Shown here: in pieces, positions 50,042 through 58,416 of the stretch
How positions within the stretch are numbered: position 1 is the stretch's first letter
Layout of the letters: every line of letters starts with the position of its first letter
Assembly (NCBI RefSeq): GCF_000373765.1
Contig: NZ_KB892437.1
Span: forward strand, 1-64,000
From: Legionella shakespearei DSM 23087
GTDB taxonomy: Bacteria > Pseudomonadota > Gammaproteobacteria > Legionellales > Legionellaceae
Length of the DNA stretch: 64,000 nucleotides
Reading direction: 5' to 3'
Made by a program: the position numbers and the translations under genes
The notes under the pieces: generated by a model
The model's input: only the letters and a program-made list of their open reading frames with translations
Database searches by the model: none
Told to the model about the DNA's origin: nothing

Positions 50042-50887
50042 ATGAAAAGGCTTATATCCCTGTTTTTAATATTAATGAGCGCGCATGCTGTTGCTCATGA
50101 CATAAGCAAGAAAGAATATGCAGAACAATTTAAAAAATATAATGCCTGTTTCATCCTTTATAACCTCAATGAACATAAAATAGTAAGTGAATATAATCCG
50201 GCCAATCGCTGTAACGAGCGTCTTTCACCGGATTCAACCTTCAAAGTCCCTTTGTCATTAATGGCTTTTAACCAAGGTATTATCAATCAAAAAACCGTTT
50301 TTAAATGGAATGGCGCCAAAGGTGTTTTGCCAGAACACGATCAAGATCAAACCGCGGCAAGCTGGATCAAATACTCAGTGCTCTGGGTGTCACAAGTGCT
50401 GACTCCACAACTGGGAAATGCCCGTATTAAACATTATTTAGCCGGATTCTCTTATGGAAATCAGGACTTTAGTGGTGATCCAGGAGCCAATAATGGCTTG
50501 ACTCATGCCTGGTTATCCAGCAGTTTAAAAATCTCTGCAAAAGAGCAACTGCAATTTTTAAGCGCTATGTTAAGCAATGAATTACCAGTAAGCCAATCAG
50601 CTGTTCAGCAAACTGTTGATAACATGTTTCTTGGTAAACTGGCAAATGGCGCCCAATATTACGGCAAAACGGGTTCAGGACGCCACGGACGCAATGAGAG
50701 ATTAAGTAACCCAAGTAAATTGCGTGATGGTTGGTTCGTAGGTTTTATTGAGCAGGGTGATCAACACTATATTTTTGTGAGCAACCTCACTGATAAAAAA
50801 GAACCTGAGGCAACAGACAAAGCCTTCGGCAGCTTCCTGCTTAAGCCAATAGTTATGAGCTTGTTGAATGAATATTTCAGTAATTGA
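50042..50887 (+). CDS. bla: Class D (OXA-type) beta-lactamase
   Basis: A 281-residue periplasmic enzyme that hydrolyses beta-lactams. The signal peptide is MKRLISLFLILMSAHAVA. Active-site motifs are STFK (acyl-enzyme Ser and carboxylated Lys), YSVLWVSQ (the S-x-V position has Leu in place of Val), FSYGNQD (YGN) and YYGKTGSG (KTG), followed by GWFVGF. The arrangement recalls the intrinsic Legionella OXA-29/LoxA-type enzymes. No mobile cassette or insertion sequence is next to it, so it looks chromosomal and resident. The spectrum cannot be told from sequence. Confidence 0.92.
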   Translation: MKRLISLFLILMSAHAVAHDISKKEYAEQFKKYNACFILYNLNEHKIVSEYNPANRCNERLSPDSTFKVPLSLMAFNQGIINQKTVFKWNGAKGVLPEHDQDQTAASWIKYSVLWVSQVLTPQLGNARIKHYLAGFSYGNQDFSGDPGANNGLTHAWLSSSLKISAKEQLQFLSAMLSNELPVSQSAVQQTVDNMFLGKLANGAQYYGKTGSGRHGRNERLSNPSKLRDGWFVGFIEQGDQHYIFVSNLTDKKEPEATDKAFGSFLLKPIVMSLLNEYFSN

Positions 50888-50913
50888 TTAGGGATCCAAG
50901 ACGACGTTAGGGA

Positions 50914-51242
50914 CACTGTCATTAAGTTAAGGAGTTCCGCCGTCCCGCGGCTTGTCCGCGGGATCCAGGAATGTCACTCCGAACTTAGATCTCTGGATAC
51001 CGCGGACAAGCTGCGGTACGGTGGAGTATCGCTTAACTCAACGAGTTTTGGATAAGAAAGTTGTTTATCCAGTCGTTACTTCGATGCCGTTCGGGCTGAG
51101 GAGAGGCGGTAGCCTCGTCTCGAAGCCTTAGCACCATGCCAAGGCTTCGAGACAGCGCTATCGCGCTTCCTCAGCCCGAACGGATCGAGGTAAACATCAA
51201 ACAACTTTCTTATCCGAAACTCACGTTAACTTAATGGTAATA
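50914..51242. mobile_element. Family D MITE, copy 3, carrying a nested family E element
   Basis: The left end CACTGTCATTAAGTTAAG and right end TTAACTTAATGGTAATA enclose the D core and, inside it, a complete family E element (about 51047-51225). The flanking 11-mers GACGTTAGGGA (50903-50913) and AGCGTTAGGGA (51243-51253) match at 9 of 11 positions, an older target duplication. It is part of a 592-bp gene-free stretch. Confidence 0.8.
51047..51225. repeat. Family E element, copy 3 (full, nested)
   Basis: Ends GAGTTTTGGATAAGAA and TTCTTATCCGAAACTC. Inside are TTCGATGCCGTTCGGGCTGA and a near-mirror with CAGCGCTATCGCGCTTCC. The two halves carry different hairpin sequences (GGCGGTAGCC versus GCGCTATCGC). 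Confidence 0.85.
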
Positions 51243-51264
51243 AGCGTTAGGGAGTCCCCGATCC

Positions 51265-51367
51265 ACGTCGTCCTGAGCGCGTCTTTTGGCGCGAAGGATC
51301 TCCTGAAAGCGGCATGGTGCCAGTATTTGGAGATCCTTCGCGCCAAAAGACGCGCTCAGGACGACGT
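51265..51367. repeat. Family A palindromic element, copy 7
   Basis: Nearly perfect arms, GTCTTTTGGCGCG variant, centre GGCATGGTGCC. Confidence 0.92.
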
Positions 51368-51479
51368 GAATAACTGGAGGACTACGCTCCAACTTGGCAT
51401 ATTTTACCACTAACACTATAATGGACTTAATATAAACATTTTGCTCATGATTTTTCTTACAATTTAATTCAAAGGTGAT

Positions 51480-52208
51480 ATGATGAAATTTAGCCCTAGT
51501 ACGAATCAACAACATTTAGCAGCGATTATCAAACAAATTCCCAGTGGTTTTATATTAAAATCTGATTCAGAAATGTTACAAGGACTTAAAGCGCTTCCTG
51601 AAGATGTTGATTTCAACCAAGCTGATGGAGATTTTAATACCGTTTTATATTTAGCTGCTGCGAATAATTGCTCAGATACTATTGATTATTTACTTGAAGT
51701 AAGAAAAGTTGATCCTAATATTACTGTATCTGACGGTCTCACTGCTGCCCATATTGCTGCTATGACAGGTAACTTAAAAGCTCTGCAAGCATTAATGAAA
51801 AGTGAACAAATAGAACTATCCATCCAGGATGATTTCGGAGAGACCCCGTTGTTTCGTGCATTAGGAAATCTTGCAGAAGCAAAAGGTATGGATATCGTGA
51901 GTCTGTTAATTGAAAAAGATCAGACTGCGGTTTTAATTCCTAATGAGGATAACACTGATCCGCTTGAACTTGCACTTCAAGGAAAACGACCAGGTTATGT
52001 TGAGATTCTGCTGGACAATGGTGCACAGGTAAGTGAGCGTTGCAGAGATATGTCTGTGGCCATGATGTTAGAGAGAAGCAAGCCTTCACCTCATTTTGGT
52101 GGTGCGAATGTATTATTTACAGGAGACATAGAGAACGCCAACCTCCGTGCCTGTGCCAAGCTGATCACCGAAGCCTATGATAAGCAACAAAAGGGCGCCA
52201 AACCGTAG
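51480..52208 (+). CDS. Ankyrin-repeat protein, candidate effector
   Basis: A 242-residue protein with at least four ankyrin-like repeats between about 50 and 190: DGDFNTVLYLAAANNCSDTI, DGLTAAHIAAMTGNLKALQA, DDFGETPLFRALGNLAEAKG and EDNTDPLELALQGKRPGYVE. There is no signal peptide. The start has a good AAGGTGA site. Ankyrin proteins of this size are common Dot/Icm substrates, and this one lies among other effector candidates. The partner is unknown. Confidence 0.75.
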   Translation: MMKFSPSTNQQHLAAIIKQIPSGFILKSDSEMLQGLKALPEDVDFNQADGDFNTVLYLAAANNCSDTIDYLLEVRKVDPNITVSDGLTAAHIAAMTGNLKALQALMKSEQIELSIQDDFGETPLFRALGNLAEAKGMDIVSLLIEKDQTAVLIPNEDNTDPLELALQGKRPGYVEILLDNGAQVSERCRDMSVAMMLERSKPSPHFGGANVLFTGDIENANLRACAKLITEAYDKQQKGAKP

Positions 52209-52215
52209 GCCGCGT

Positions 52216-52299
52216 GTAGCCCGTATTAGGCGCTAGCCGTAATACGGGACAGTTCATGCGTCGATCCCGTATTACGGCTAGCGCCTAATACGGGCTACA
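52216..52299. repeat. Family F palindrome, copy 4 (two opposed units)
   Basis: Perfectly mirrored GTAGCCCGTATTAGGCGCTA units around ACAGTTCATGCGTCGAT. It starts 8 bases after the ankyrin gene stop, a likely strong terminator. Confidence 0.9.
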
Positions 52300-52367
52300 A
52301 TGAATGTTTCTTGCTGCACATATTTAAACTAAACTTATAAAAACAATTCACTTACATGGAGCCTGTA

Positions 52368-52736
52368 ATGAATAAAAATGCTTTGCTATCAGCCAGATCC
52401 GGCAAAATAATTGCAATTCTTTTATTCAGTTTTGCCTTGCTCGGTAAAAGCTGGGCATCTCAATATAGCTGTGATGAGAGTGACTCGCAACAAATACAGG
52501 CAGCCGTTATAGCTTACATAGAAGCAGACTCTAAAGGTGCTTCGCAAGGAGCGTCAATGTCTTCGCTCCGTTGTCTTTCTTCCTATGCGTCAGTGATTGT
52601 CCACTATGCCCAACCAAATTTTGATGATCAGGTTGGCTATTTGCAAAAAAGCAACGGCGAATGGAGCGTTATAGGATTAGCCACAGGTTTTGATGGTGAA
52701 ACACTTGATAAAATCCCGGAACAAATACTGCAATAA
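52368..52736 (+). CDS. Small secreted hypothetical protein
   Basis: About 122 residues with a signal peptide (KIIAILLFSFALLGKSWA, cleavage near WAS). The ATG at 52368 has GGAG six bases upstream, better than the in-frame ATG at 52356. The mature part has two Cys (YSCDESD, LRCLSSY) and an ending pattern with VGYLQKSNGEWSVIGLATGF. It is probably periplasmic. No family recognised. Confidence 0.65.
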   Translation: MNKNALLSARSGKIIAILLFSFALLGKSWASQYSCDESDSQQIQAAVIAYIEADSKGASQGASMSSLRCLSSYASVIVHYAQPNFDDQVGYLQKSNGEWSVIGLATGFDGETLDKIPEQILQ

Positions 52737-52854
52737 GAGCTTGCATAAAGACTCGATAACGGATATTAAGCGATTTTTGAGGCATTACAGCTCGCCCCAC
52801 AGTTACATGAATCGGAGGTCGGGATTCATGCTCGGCAAGGTCTGGAGCGAAACG

Positions 52855-52922
52855 GTAGCCCGGTCTGCTTGCAGCCGGGATCGAAGTGGCACAAATTCCC
52901 GGCTGCAAGCAGGCCGAGCTAC
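52855..52922. repeat. Family C palindrome, copy 4
   Basis: GTAGCCCGGTCTGCTTGCAG...CCGGCTGCAAGCAGGCCGAGCTAC, two facing arms with a short loop, between convergent genes. Confidence 0.9.
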
Positions 52923-52941
52923 AGGAGCCCAACACAATAAC

Positions 52942-53652
52942 TTAAATATAATACCTTAAACCCAATTGGACTTGATTGCTATAAAGGGTATTAAACGTTG
53001 TTGGTGTGCCTGTCAAACCAATATTAAATGGGCCACCCGTATCATATTGTCCGGTATTGGAAAATTTACCTAAATCAACAAACTGATAATTTAAGTCAAT
53101 CAAGAAGTTATCCTGCAGGGCATAAGACATTCCTGCACCTACTTGCCAGGCGAAATGATTTACTGAACGACCAAATTCACTCTGCTGGACAAAAGGCCAA
53201 TAAATAATACCAGTTGAATTGGAACTTACCCCTAAACCTCCCATGATATAAGGAGTAACAGGGGCATTAAAGTCCATATCATAATAAGCATTAGCCATTA
53301 TCGTATAATTTCTAAGTTTTGCAGCACCGATCTCCGGCGCATCATCTGTAGCCTGGAAGGAGATAGAAGGGCGGTAAGTAAAAGTAAGGTCCGTTCTTAA
53401 TTGGGGAATAAAACGATAACCAACGCCTACATTGTAGCCTACGCTGTTTTTGACATCTGAATCCAGGGCATTGATTGAATCATTCGACAGATAACTTGCC
53501 GTGATAGCAGAAGGATTATTATAAAAATTATATCCAACATCTCCCCTGAGATAAAAATTTTTCATATCAGCAACTGGCCCCATAGTGCCCGCAAATAGAC
53601 TTCCTGAAAAAACAGCGGCACTTACGGCAATAGAAACAAGATTTTTTTTCAT
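52942..53652 (-). CDS. Outer-membrane beta-barrel protein (Opa/OmpA-like barrel)
   Basis: 236 residues with a signal peptide (MKKNLVSIAVSAAVFSGSLF, cleavage near AG). The mature protein alternates polar and hydrophobic residues in about eight strands: NFYLRGDVGYNFY, VGYNVGVGYRFIP, LRTDLTFTYRPSI, NYTIMANAYYDMD, TPYIMGGLGVS, AWQVGAGMSYAL, NFLIDLNYQFVDLG and NQVQLGLRYYI. This fits a small surface barrel without an OmpA peptidoglycan domain. It is divergent from the ankyrin gene. The role may be adhesion or membrane stability. Confidence 0.82.
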   Translation of the reverse strand: MKKNLVSIAVSAAVFSGSLFAGTMGPVADMKNFYLRGDVGYNFYNNPSAITASYLSNDSINALDSDVKNSVGYNVGVGYRFIPQLRTDLTFTYRPSISFQATDDAPEIGAAKLRNYTIMANAYYDMDFNAPVTPYIMGGLGVSSNSTGIIYWPFVQQSEFGRSVNHFAWQVGAGMSYALQDNFLIDLNYQFVDLGKFSNTGQYDTGGPFNIGLTGTPTTFNTLYSNQVQLGLRYYI

Positions 53653-53886
53653 TCGTTATCCTTAACTTAAAGAATTAGAAAATGGAGAGGCAAATAAAAA
53701 TTCCGCTCGCAAGTTTTTAATATACCTCAGATTAGATTTTTTGTCAGTTCTACAAAATGTCCTGAAAAAAACAAATATTGATTCAGCAATAACAGAAAAG
53801 GGTGCAAATATCGGGGTTTTACCCGGTTATTTTGCAACCTAACCATCAAATATAATTACAATATTTCCAATAACAGGACAAATTAA

Positions 53887-55476
53887 ATGAAAGATGAAAA
53901 TAAGACCCTTCTTATAACCCATGAAGAGATGCAAATCGTTTCCCTGGCTTTATTAATGGCTCATGAACAAGGCAGTACAGCAAAACTTCTTGATGTTTTA
54001 AAACATTTTATTGATGAAGAAGTAGAACGTAAAATTAAAAAGGATTTGCTAGAGGCTTATGAACAAAACGATACAGAAAAGCTGGTTAGCATATTGGACA
54101 AGCCTGAATGTACAAAGGAAATTCTGTTACAGGAGTTGAAACACGACTCAACTCTTTTAACACTCGCTGCTCGAAAGGGCCGTACTAACATAGTTAAAGC
54201 GATATTGGACCATAAAAAATGTACTCATGAAGTCTTTTTACATCAAGATAAATGGGGAGGCAGTGCATTGAATCAGGCAACCTTGTGTGACCATCCTGAA
54301 ACTGTCAGCGTAATACTTAATCATCCCAAATGTACAAGAGAAGCCCTGACACAAACCTGTCATGAGGGAGAAATTCCATTACATATTGCTGCCAAAAGGG
54401 CGTATACGGACATTGTTTTGATGTTGCTTGACAGTCCTCTCTGTCTGGATGAAGATTTATTGCAGGAAGATCATGAGGGATACACGCCCATGACTCAGGT
54501 ATCTAGCAGAGGTCATAGAAACAGTCACAAAGATCATCGTATTACTCTTAGAGCAATAATTAATCATGCAAAGTGTACAAAAGAAATTTTATATCAAAGC
54601 TCTGCTTTGCTTGTAGCTGTCGCCGATGAAAACCTGGCTGCTGCACAAATCATACTAGCGGATGAAAAGTGTACTCCAGAGATGGTAACCAAAACCTGGG
54701 GCCAGGAGGACAAGAATATTTTGATGCTTACCTTATACCATCGCCCCAAGAATGAAATGCTTTCATTTTTATTAAATCATCCCAAATTCGATAAAAAACT
54801 GTTACTCCAGGAAAACGATCAAGGCTATAACGTTTTAATGCTGGCGGCATGGGCAGAGCCTTTGGAGGTTCCTTTAGATACTTTCGCCAGATTACTGAAC
54901 AGCCCCTTATGTAATGAGGAAATCCTGAGTGCTCAAAATGATTCCGGGTACACCGCCTTGATGCTAGCGGTCTTGAATTATAGAAAAGATAAAGTTCTTG
55001 CCCTGTTAAACAGCCCTCATTGTACAGATGCTGTTATTCAAATGACAACACCAGACGGAAAGAGGGCAGACCAATTATCCCCAAGGCATCGGGATATTAC
55101 TCTGCTGATAAAAATCGTTCCAATGCTTCGCCAAATCTGGGATTGTTCCGCAAGCGATTCTACTAATCTGATTCATTTAATGAACACATTTTGTGAAACT
55201 AATAGCAGTCTATCATCTTATTTCTTTAGTGAAGATAAAACCTTAACCAGCGTTCGCTTTCTTATAAAGCAATACAAAGAAAATGGTTGCACTTCACATC
55301 TGTCACTAATGAGCGAATTAAAAGAGTTAGTCAATGACAGTTCAGATTACAAAAGCACTATGGAAATCACTCTATCATGTTACATAGAATTTATAGAGTC
55401 ACAACTTGCTGTGAATCAAGTGCCTAATGAAGACCATAGTGAAGAAGATGAAAAGGCATACCTTTTGGGTTATTAA
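53887..55476 (+). CDS. Large divergent ankyrin-type repeat protein, candidate effector
   Basis: A 529-residue protein built from about nine to ten repeats of roughly 35-45 residues with a recurring Cys-Thr junction: LDKPECTKEILLQEL, LDHKKCTHEVFLHQD, LNHPKCTREALTQTC, INHAKCTKEILYQSS, LADEKCTPEMVTKTW, LNHPKFDKKLLLQEN, LNSPLCNEEILSAQN and LNSPHCTDAVIQMTT. Ankyrin-like helices (STLLTLAARKGRTNIVKAIL, YTALMLAVLNYRKDKVLALL) lie between. The last 130 residues are helical and not repeated. No signal peptide. It lies in the effector-rich region; function unknown. Confidence 0.7.
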   Translation: MKDENKTLLITHEEMQIVSLALLMAHEQGSTAKLLDVLKHFIDEEVERKIKKDLLEAYEQNDTEKLVSILDKPECTKEILLQELKHDSTLLTLAARKGRTNIVKAILDHKKCTHEVFLHQDKWGGSALNQATLCDHPETVSVILNHPKCTREALTQTCHEGEIPLHIAAKRAYTDIVLMLLDSPLCLDEDLLQEDHEGYTPMTQVSSRGHRNSHKDHRITLRAIINHAKCTKEILYQSSALLVAVADENLAAAQIILADEKCTPEMVTKTWGQEDKNILMLTLYHRPKNEMLSFLLNHPKFDKKLLLQENDQGYNVLMLAAWAEPLEVPLDTFARLLNSPLCNEEILSAQNDSGYTALMLAVLNYRKDKVLALLNSPHCTDAVIQMTTPDGKRADQLSPRHRDITLLIKIVPMLRQIWDCSASDSTNLIHLMNTFCETNSSLSSYFFSEDKTLTSVRFLIKQYKENGCTSHLSLMSELKELVNDSSDYKSTMEITLSCYIEFIESQLAVNQVPNEDHSEEDEKAYLLGY

Positions 55477-55526
55477 TCCGTAGGATGTACATTGAGTGAA
55501 TGTACATCCGAGAATGGCACAATGTC

Positions 55527-55608
55527 GTAGCCCGTATTAGGCGATAGCCGTAATACGGGAAATTTTGCCACCTCAATCCTGTATTACGCTCCGCTAATAC
55601 AGGCTACA
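55527..55608. repeat. Family F palindrome, copy 5
   Basis: A good left unit (GTAGCCCGTATTAGGCGATA) and a decayed right unit (CTGTATTACGCTCCGCTAAT) between convergent genes. Confidence 0.85.
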
Positions 55609-55648
55609 AAACCTAAATGACCGAATTTAACCGATGTAGCAGGGGGTA

Positions 55649-56173
55649 TTACAGAAAGTTTAGCTTGCCCATTTTATCTAACTGCTGCTGTTGATATTCA
55701 GGTTTAATACAACTGAGAAAGAGAATATCGGCAGTAGTAATTGTTTGTCCACCAGTGATTTTATTCAAACGTGAGTCTAAAATTTTAAAAGCAGCGCTGG
55801 ATTGAGGTGTCTTTTCAATCTTCAATCGTTCTTCAATTAATTCCCGCTCTTTCTTTGGTAATAGTTCCAACATGCTGAGGCCAAGTAAAACGATATCGGG
55901 ATAATTGGTAGTAAACGTAACTTTTATGTTCGTTTCATCTGCGGAAGTATAAAATCGTGTACCAGCAAAACAATTTGCGGCAAATACATCAATAATTTCC
56001 CTGCATGTATGCAGTACATTTTGATGAAACACAAGCTCAAAAGTGTAATTTCTGGGTTTACTTCCCTCATCAAGGGAAATCTTGAAATAGTTAAATGATT
56101 TTATACGTGCCGTCTGTTGAATTGACTTTTCAAATTCCCTTACTGAGAGTTCGGTTAACATATTTAATTCCAT
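55649..56173 (-). CDS. Hypothetical protein
   Basis: 174 residues, soluble, mixed alpha/beta in appearance, no signal peptide or recognised motif. The ITGGQTITTADILFLSCIKP segment near the end stands out but matches nothing I know. It lies between the ankyrin protein and ralF, convergent with the former. It has no recognised operon partner. Confidence 0.55.
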   Translation of the reverse strand: MELNMLTELSVREFEKSIQQTARIKSFNYFKISLDEGSKPRNYTFELVFHQNVLHTCREIIDVFAANCFAGTRFYTSADETNIKVTFTTNYPDIVLLGLSMLELLPKKERELIEERLKIEKTPQSSAAFKILDSRLNKITGGQTITTADILFLSCIKPEYQQQQLDKMGKLNFL

Positions 56174-56341
56174 ATTTTATACAACTACACTAGTTTATAT
56201 GATAAATTCAAATGCCACAATATGAACAATATGCTTCCTGTATTGCTTTTAAAGCAGGTCGCGCTCTTGGCACATATCTGATTTCGTAGCTGTAATACGG
56301 AATTAGCTCATTGCCACTTCGATCCCGGCTGCGAGCAGACC

Positions 56342-56477
56342 CACTGCCATTAAGTTAAGCGCTACTCCGCCGTACCGCGGCTTGTCCGCGGTATCCAGAG
56401 ATCTAAGTTCGGAGTGAGATTCCTGGATCCCGCGGACAAGCCGCGGGACGACGGAATTCCTTAACTTAATGGTAGTG
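56342..56477. mobile_element. Family D MITE, copy 4, inserted in a family C palindrome
   Basis: A 136-bp element with ends CACTGCCATTAAGTTAAG and CTTAACTTAATGGTAGTG. It is flanked by a perfect 11-bp duplication GCGAGCAGACC (56331-56341 and 56478-56488). Removing the element and one copy of the duplication restores an unbroken family C arm (from CCCGGCTGCG to CCGGGCTAC, about 56324-56495). This defines the element's exact boundaries. Decayed family F and C pieces fill the rest of the 459-bp gap before ralF. Confidence 0.93.
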
Positions 56478-56632
56478 GCGAGCAGACCGGGCTACGCATG
56501 TGCTATTCCGGATCAACTTCACCCCAATCCGCGTCGTCGGTCTATAGCCTAACCGAAATCATTCGCCTTTATCATTATTCTGTCTATAATTTACTCATAA
56601 ACCTTGAAATAGTAATATCACAGGAGCATTTA

Positions 56633-57754
56633 ATGCATCCAAAAATTGAAGAAGCCAGCCGAGAAATTATTGAACTTTTTAATGCAAAAGCCAAAAATGG
56701 TATCGCCAGAATAAAAGAGATATGTGATAAAGAGAACATTTCTTCCGCAGAAACGATTGGAGAATTTCTTTACCAGCAAAGGCAAAATCTGGATTTGGAA
56801 TCAGTTGGTGATTATCTGAGTGGGCCAGAAGAAGAAAACAAAGAAGCATTACAGGCATTTACTGGTCAATTAAATTTCGAAGGACAAAGCTTTGTTAATG
56901 GGTTAAGAATTTTTCTAAAAGCCTTTAAACTGCCAGGAGAGGCCCAAAAAATCGATAGGCTTGTTAAAAGCTTTAGCGAGGCTTATTGTCAGCAAAATCC
57001 TGATGTAATTGCCAATGAAGATGCGGCCTATCTTTTAGCATTTCAAACCATAATGCTTAATACTGATTTGCATAATCCCAGTATAGCAGAGCAGAATAAA
57101 ATGACGCTGGATGGCCTCGTAAGAAACCTCAAAGGAACTAATAATGGCGGTGATTTTAATCCGGAATTTCTAAGGACAATATACAATGAGATTAAAGCTA
57201 AACCTTTTGAATTCAATTTCGTTAAAGTGAATCCAGGATACGAAATTAATTTTGGTGCCTCCGATAACGATCCTGCTTTTGAAAAATTAAATTCGATAAT
57301 GGGTTCATCTGTGATAGATCCTAAAAATCTTATTCCAGGAATTAGTGATAGCGTTAAGGCAACCGTTGCCAAACCCAAGCCATGGTTAGCATTTTTGACT
57401 GGATATGAAGGAACTATACTCTTGGCAGATGAAAAAACGAAGGGTGAAGCAAGCATCCAGATTTATAAACCTGGTATCTTTTCAAAATTGTTCTTTGGAG
57501 AACAGCCTAAGGTAATCGTACAACCAGCAGGAACAAATAAAGCATCAATTGATTTGGCAGCCAAAGTGGCTGCTGGTTTTAAAACACCAGTAAGCAGTAT
57601 TAAAGCTACTTATGACTATGAGCACAAAGATTTAGAAAGTGCTTATCAACATGAGAAAAAGCTCGCTAGTATTGAACAAACCAAAAACTACAAAGAACAA
57701 ATACCAAGAGAGTCTCAACCTGAAATAGGGAATATCAACACTCCCAGACAATAG
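56633..57754 (+). CDS. ralF: Dot/Icm effector RalF, Sec7-domain Arf exchange factor
   Basis: A 373-residue protein aligning along its whole length with my memory of L. pneumophila RalF (374). It recruits and activates host Arf1 on the Legionella vacuole. The Sec7 domain fills 1-200, with GDYLSGPEEENKEAL, FKLPGEAQKIDRLV including the catalytic Glu103, and AFQTIMLNTDLHNPSI. The capping domain follows at 205-350 (KPWLAFLTGYEGTI, FSKLFFGEQPKVI). The ATG at 56633 has AGGAG six bases upstream; an in-frame upstream ATG at 56498 would start inside a repeat and is rejected. The C-terminus carries the expected Glu/Pro-rich translocation tail. It stands alone, beside a decayed recombinase. Confidence 0.96.
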   Translation: MHPKIEEASREIIELFNAKAKNGIARIKEICDKENISSAETIGEFLYQQRQNLDLESVGDYLSGPEEENKEALQAFTGQLNFEGQSFVNGLRIFLKAFKLPGEAQKIDRLVKSFSEAYCQQNPDVIANEDAAYLLAFQTIMLNTDLHNPSIAEQNKMTLDGLVRNLKGTNNGGDFNPEFLRTIYNEIKAKPFEFNFVKVNPGYEINFGASDNDPAFEKLNSIMGSSVIDPKNLIPGISDSVKATVAKPKPWLAFLTGYEGTILLADEKTKGEASIQIYKPGIFSKLFFGEQPKVIVQPAGTNKASIDLAAKVAAGFKTPVSSIKATYDYEHKDLESAYQHEKKLASIEQTKNYKEQIPRESQPEIGNINTPRQ

Positions 57755-57763
57755 TCTTAAGTC

Positions 57764-57785
57764 TGATTATTGTGATAATCAGACC
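57764..57785 (+). terminator. Hairpin after ralF
   Basis: TCTGATTAT and ATAATCAGA form a perfect 9-bp stem with a four-base loop, 10 bases after the ralF stop. There is no U-run behind it, so it may be a processing or stability hairpin and not a classical terminator. Confidence 0.5.
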
Positions 57786-57821
57786 ATTAAGCTTAACCGT
57801 TCAGATCGTTCACAACGTTAA

Positions 57822-58013
57822 AGAAATCATTATATTACACAAACCAATGTTGGAGCGCATTTACCTAATCATAAAAAGCAATTAGATGAAACGGTAAAAA
57901 TCATCGATAATGCCAAACAAAATGGCTGGGATCGCATCGTTGAGATGAATACAGATGTTGTCAATAACCTTAAATCAATTATACAGACTTTAGAGAGTGA
58001 TAAAGATGAGTAG
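57822..58013 (+). pseudogene. C-terminal remnant of a Tn554-type recombinase (TnpB-like)
   Basis: An open frame of 63 codons with no start and a stop just upstream: YITQTNVGAHLP, then ETVKIIDNAKQNGWDRIVE and NLKSIIQTLESDKDE. It resembles the C-terminus of tyrosine-recombinase proteins that precede TnpC/DUF6262 genes in Tn554-like transposons. Its stop overlaps the start of the next gene, the native coupling of such operons. The N-terminal catalytic part is missing; the upstream sequence is ralF. Confidence 0.55.
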
Positions 58014-58380
58014 TACTGATTCAAAACAAATAACCGCCCTTAAAGAAGCAGCACGCCAAAAGCGTGCTGCCACTCTTGAACGTGTATTAATTGCCTTAAA
58101 AGTCATGGAGGAACAGCAGCTACCGATTAATTTTGAGTCGGTAGCTAATTTTGCTAAGGTTTCAAAAACTACTCTATATAAAGATCCTGCTTTAAAAAAG
58201 CATATAAATCAGTCCAGAGATAGTTTCAAGCGAAATCATTACGTACAAGAACAGGCATTGAAACTGAAATCAAAAGATAAGGAGATCAGCGTTCTTAAAA
58301 AACAAAATAAGAACTTACAACGACAAATTGAAGAGCTAAAAAAACAGTTGGAAGTTGCCTACTCAAGCATTTTTAAATAG
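58006..58380 (+). CDS. TnpC-like DUF6262 protein (transposon accessory)
   Basis: About 124 residues: an N-terminal helical DNA-binding-like part (ALKEAARQKRAATLERVLIA, NFAKVSKTTLYKDPALKKHI) followed by a coiled coil (KDKEISVLKKQNKNLQRQIE). This is the layout of DUF6262/TnpC proteins that accompany tyrosine recombinases in Tn554-like elements. The ATG at 58006 overlaps the recombinase remnant's stop. With its partner destroyed, it is a leftover and probably has no transposition role. Confidence 0.65.
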   Translation: MSSTDSKQITALKEAARQKRAATLERVLIALKVMEEQQLPINFESVANFAKVSKTTLYKDPALKKHINQSRDSFKRNHYVQEQALKLKSKDKEISVLKKQNKNLQRQIEELKKQLEVAYSSIFK

Positions 58381-58416
58381 ACACTGTTTAGATGCAAAAT
58401 ATAAACCCTAATCAGA

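Noticed and set aside
52690-52959. 89-residue plus-strand ORF after the small secreted protein gene
   Set aside because: It overlaps that gene's end and a family C palindrome; composition is repeat-derived.
56498-56632. N-terminal extension of RalF by 45 residues
   Set aside because: The extension begins inside a family C fragment, and the ATG at 56633 has a good ribosome-binding site and matches the known RalF start.
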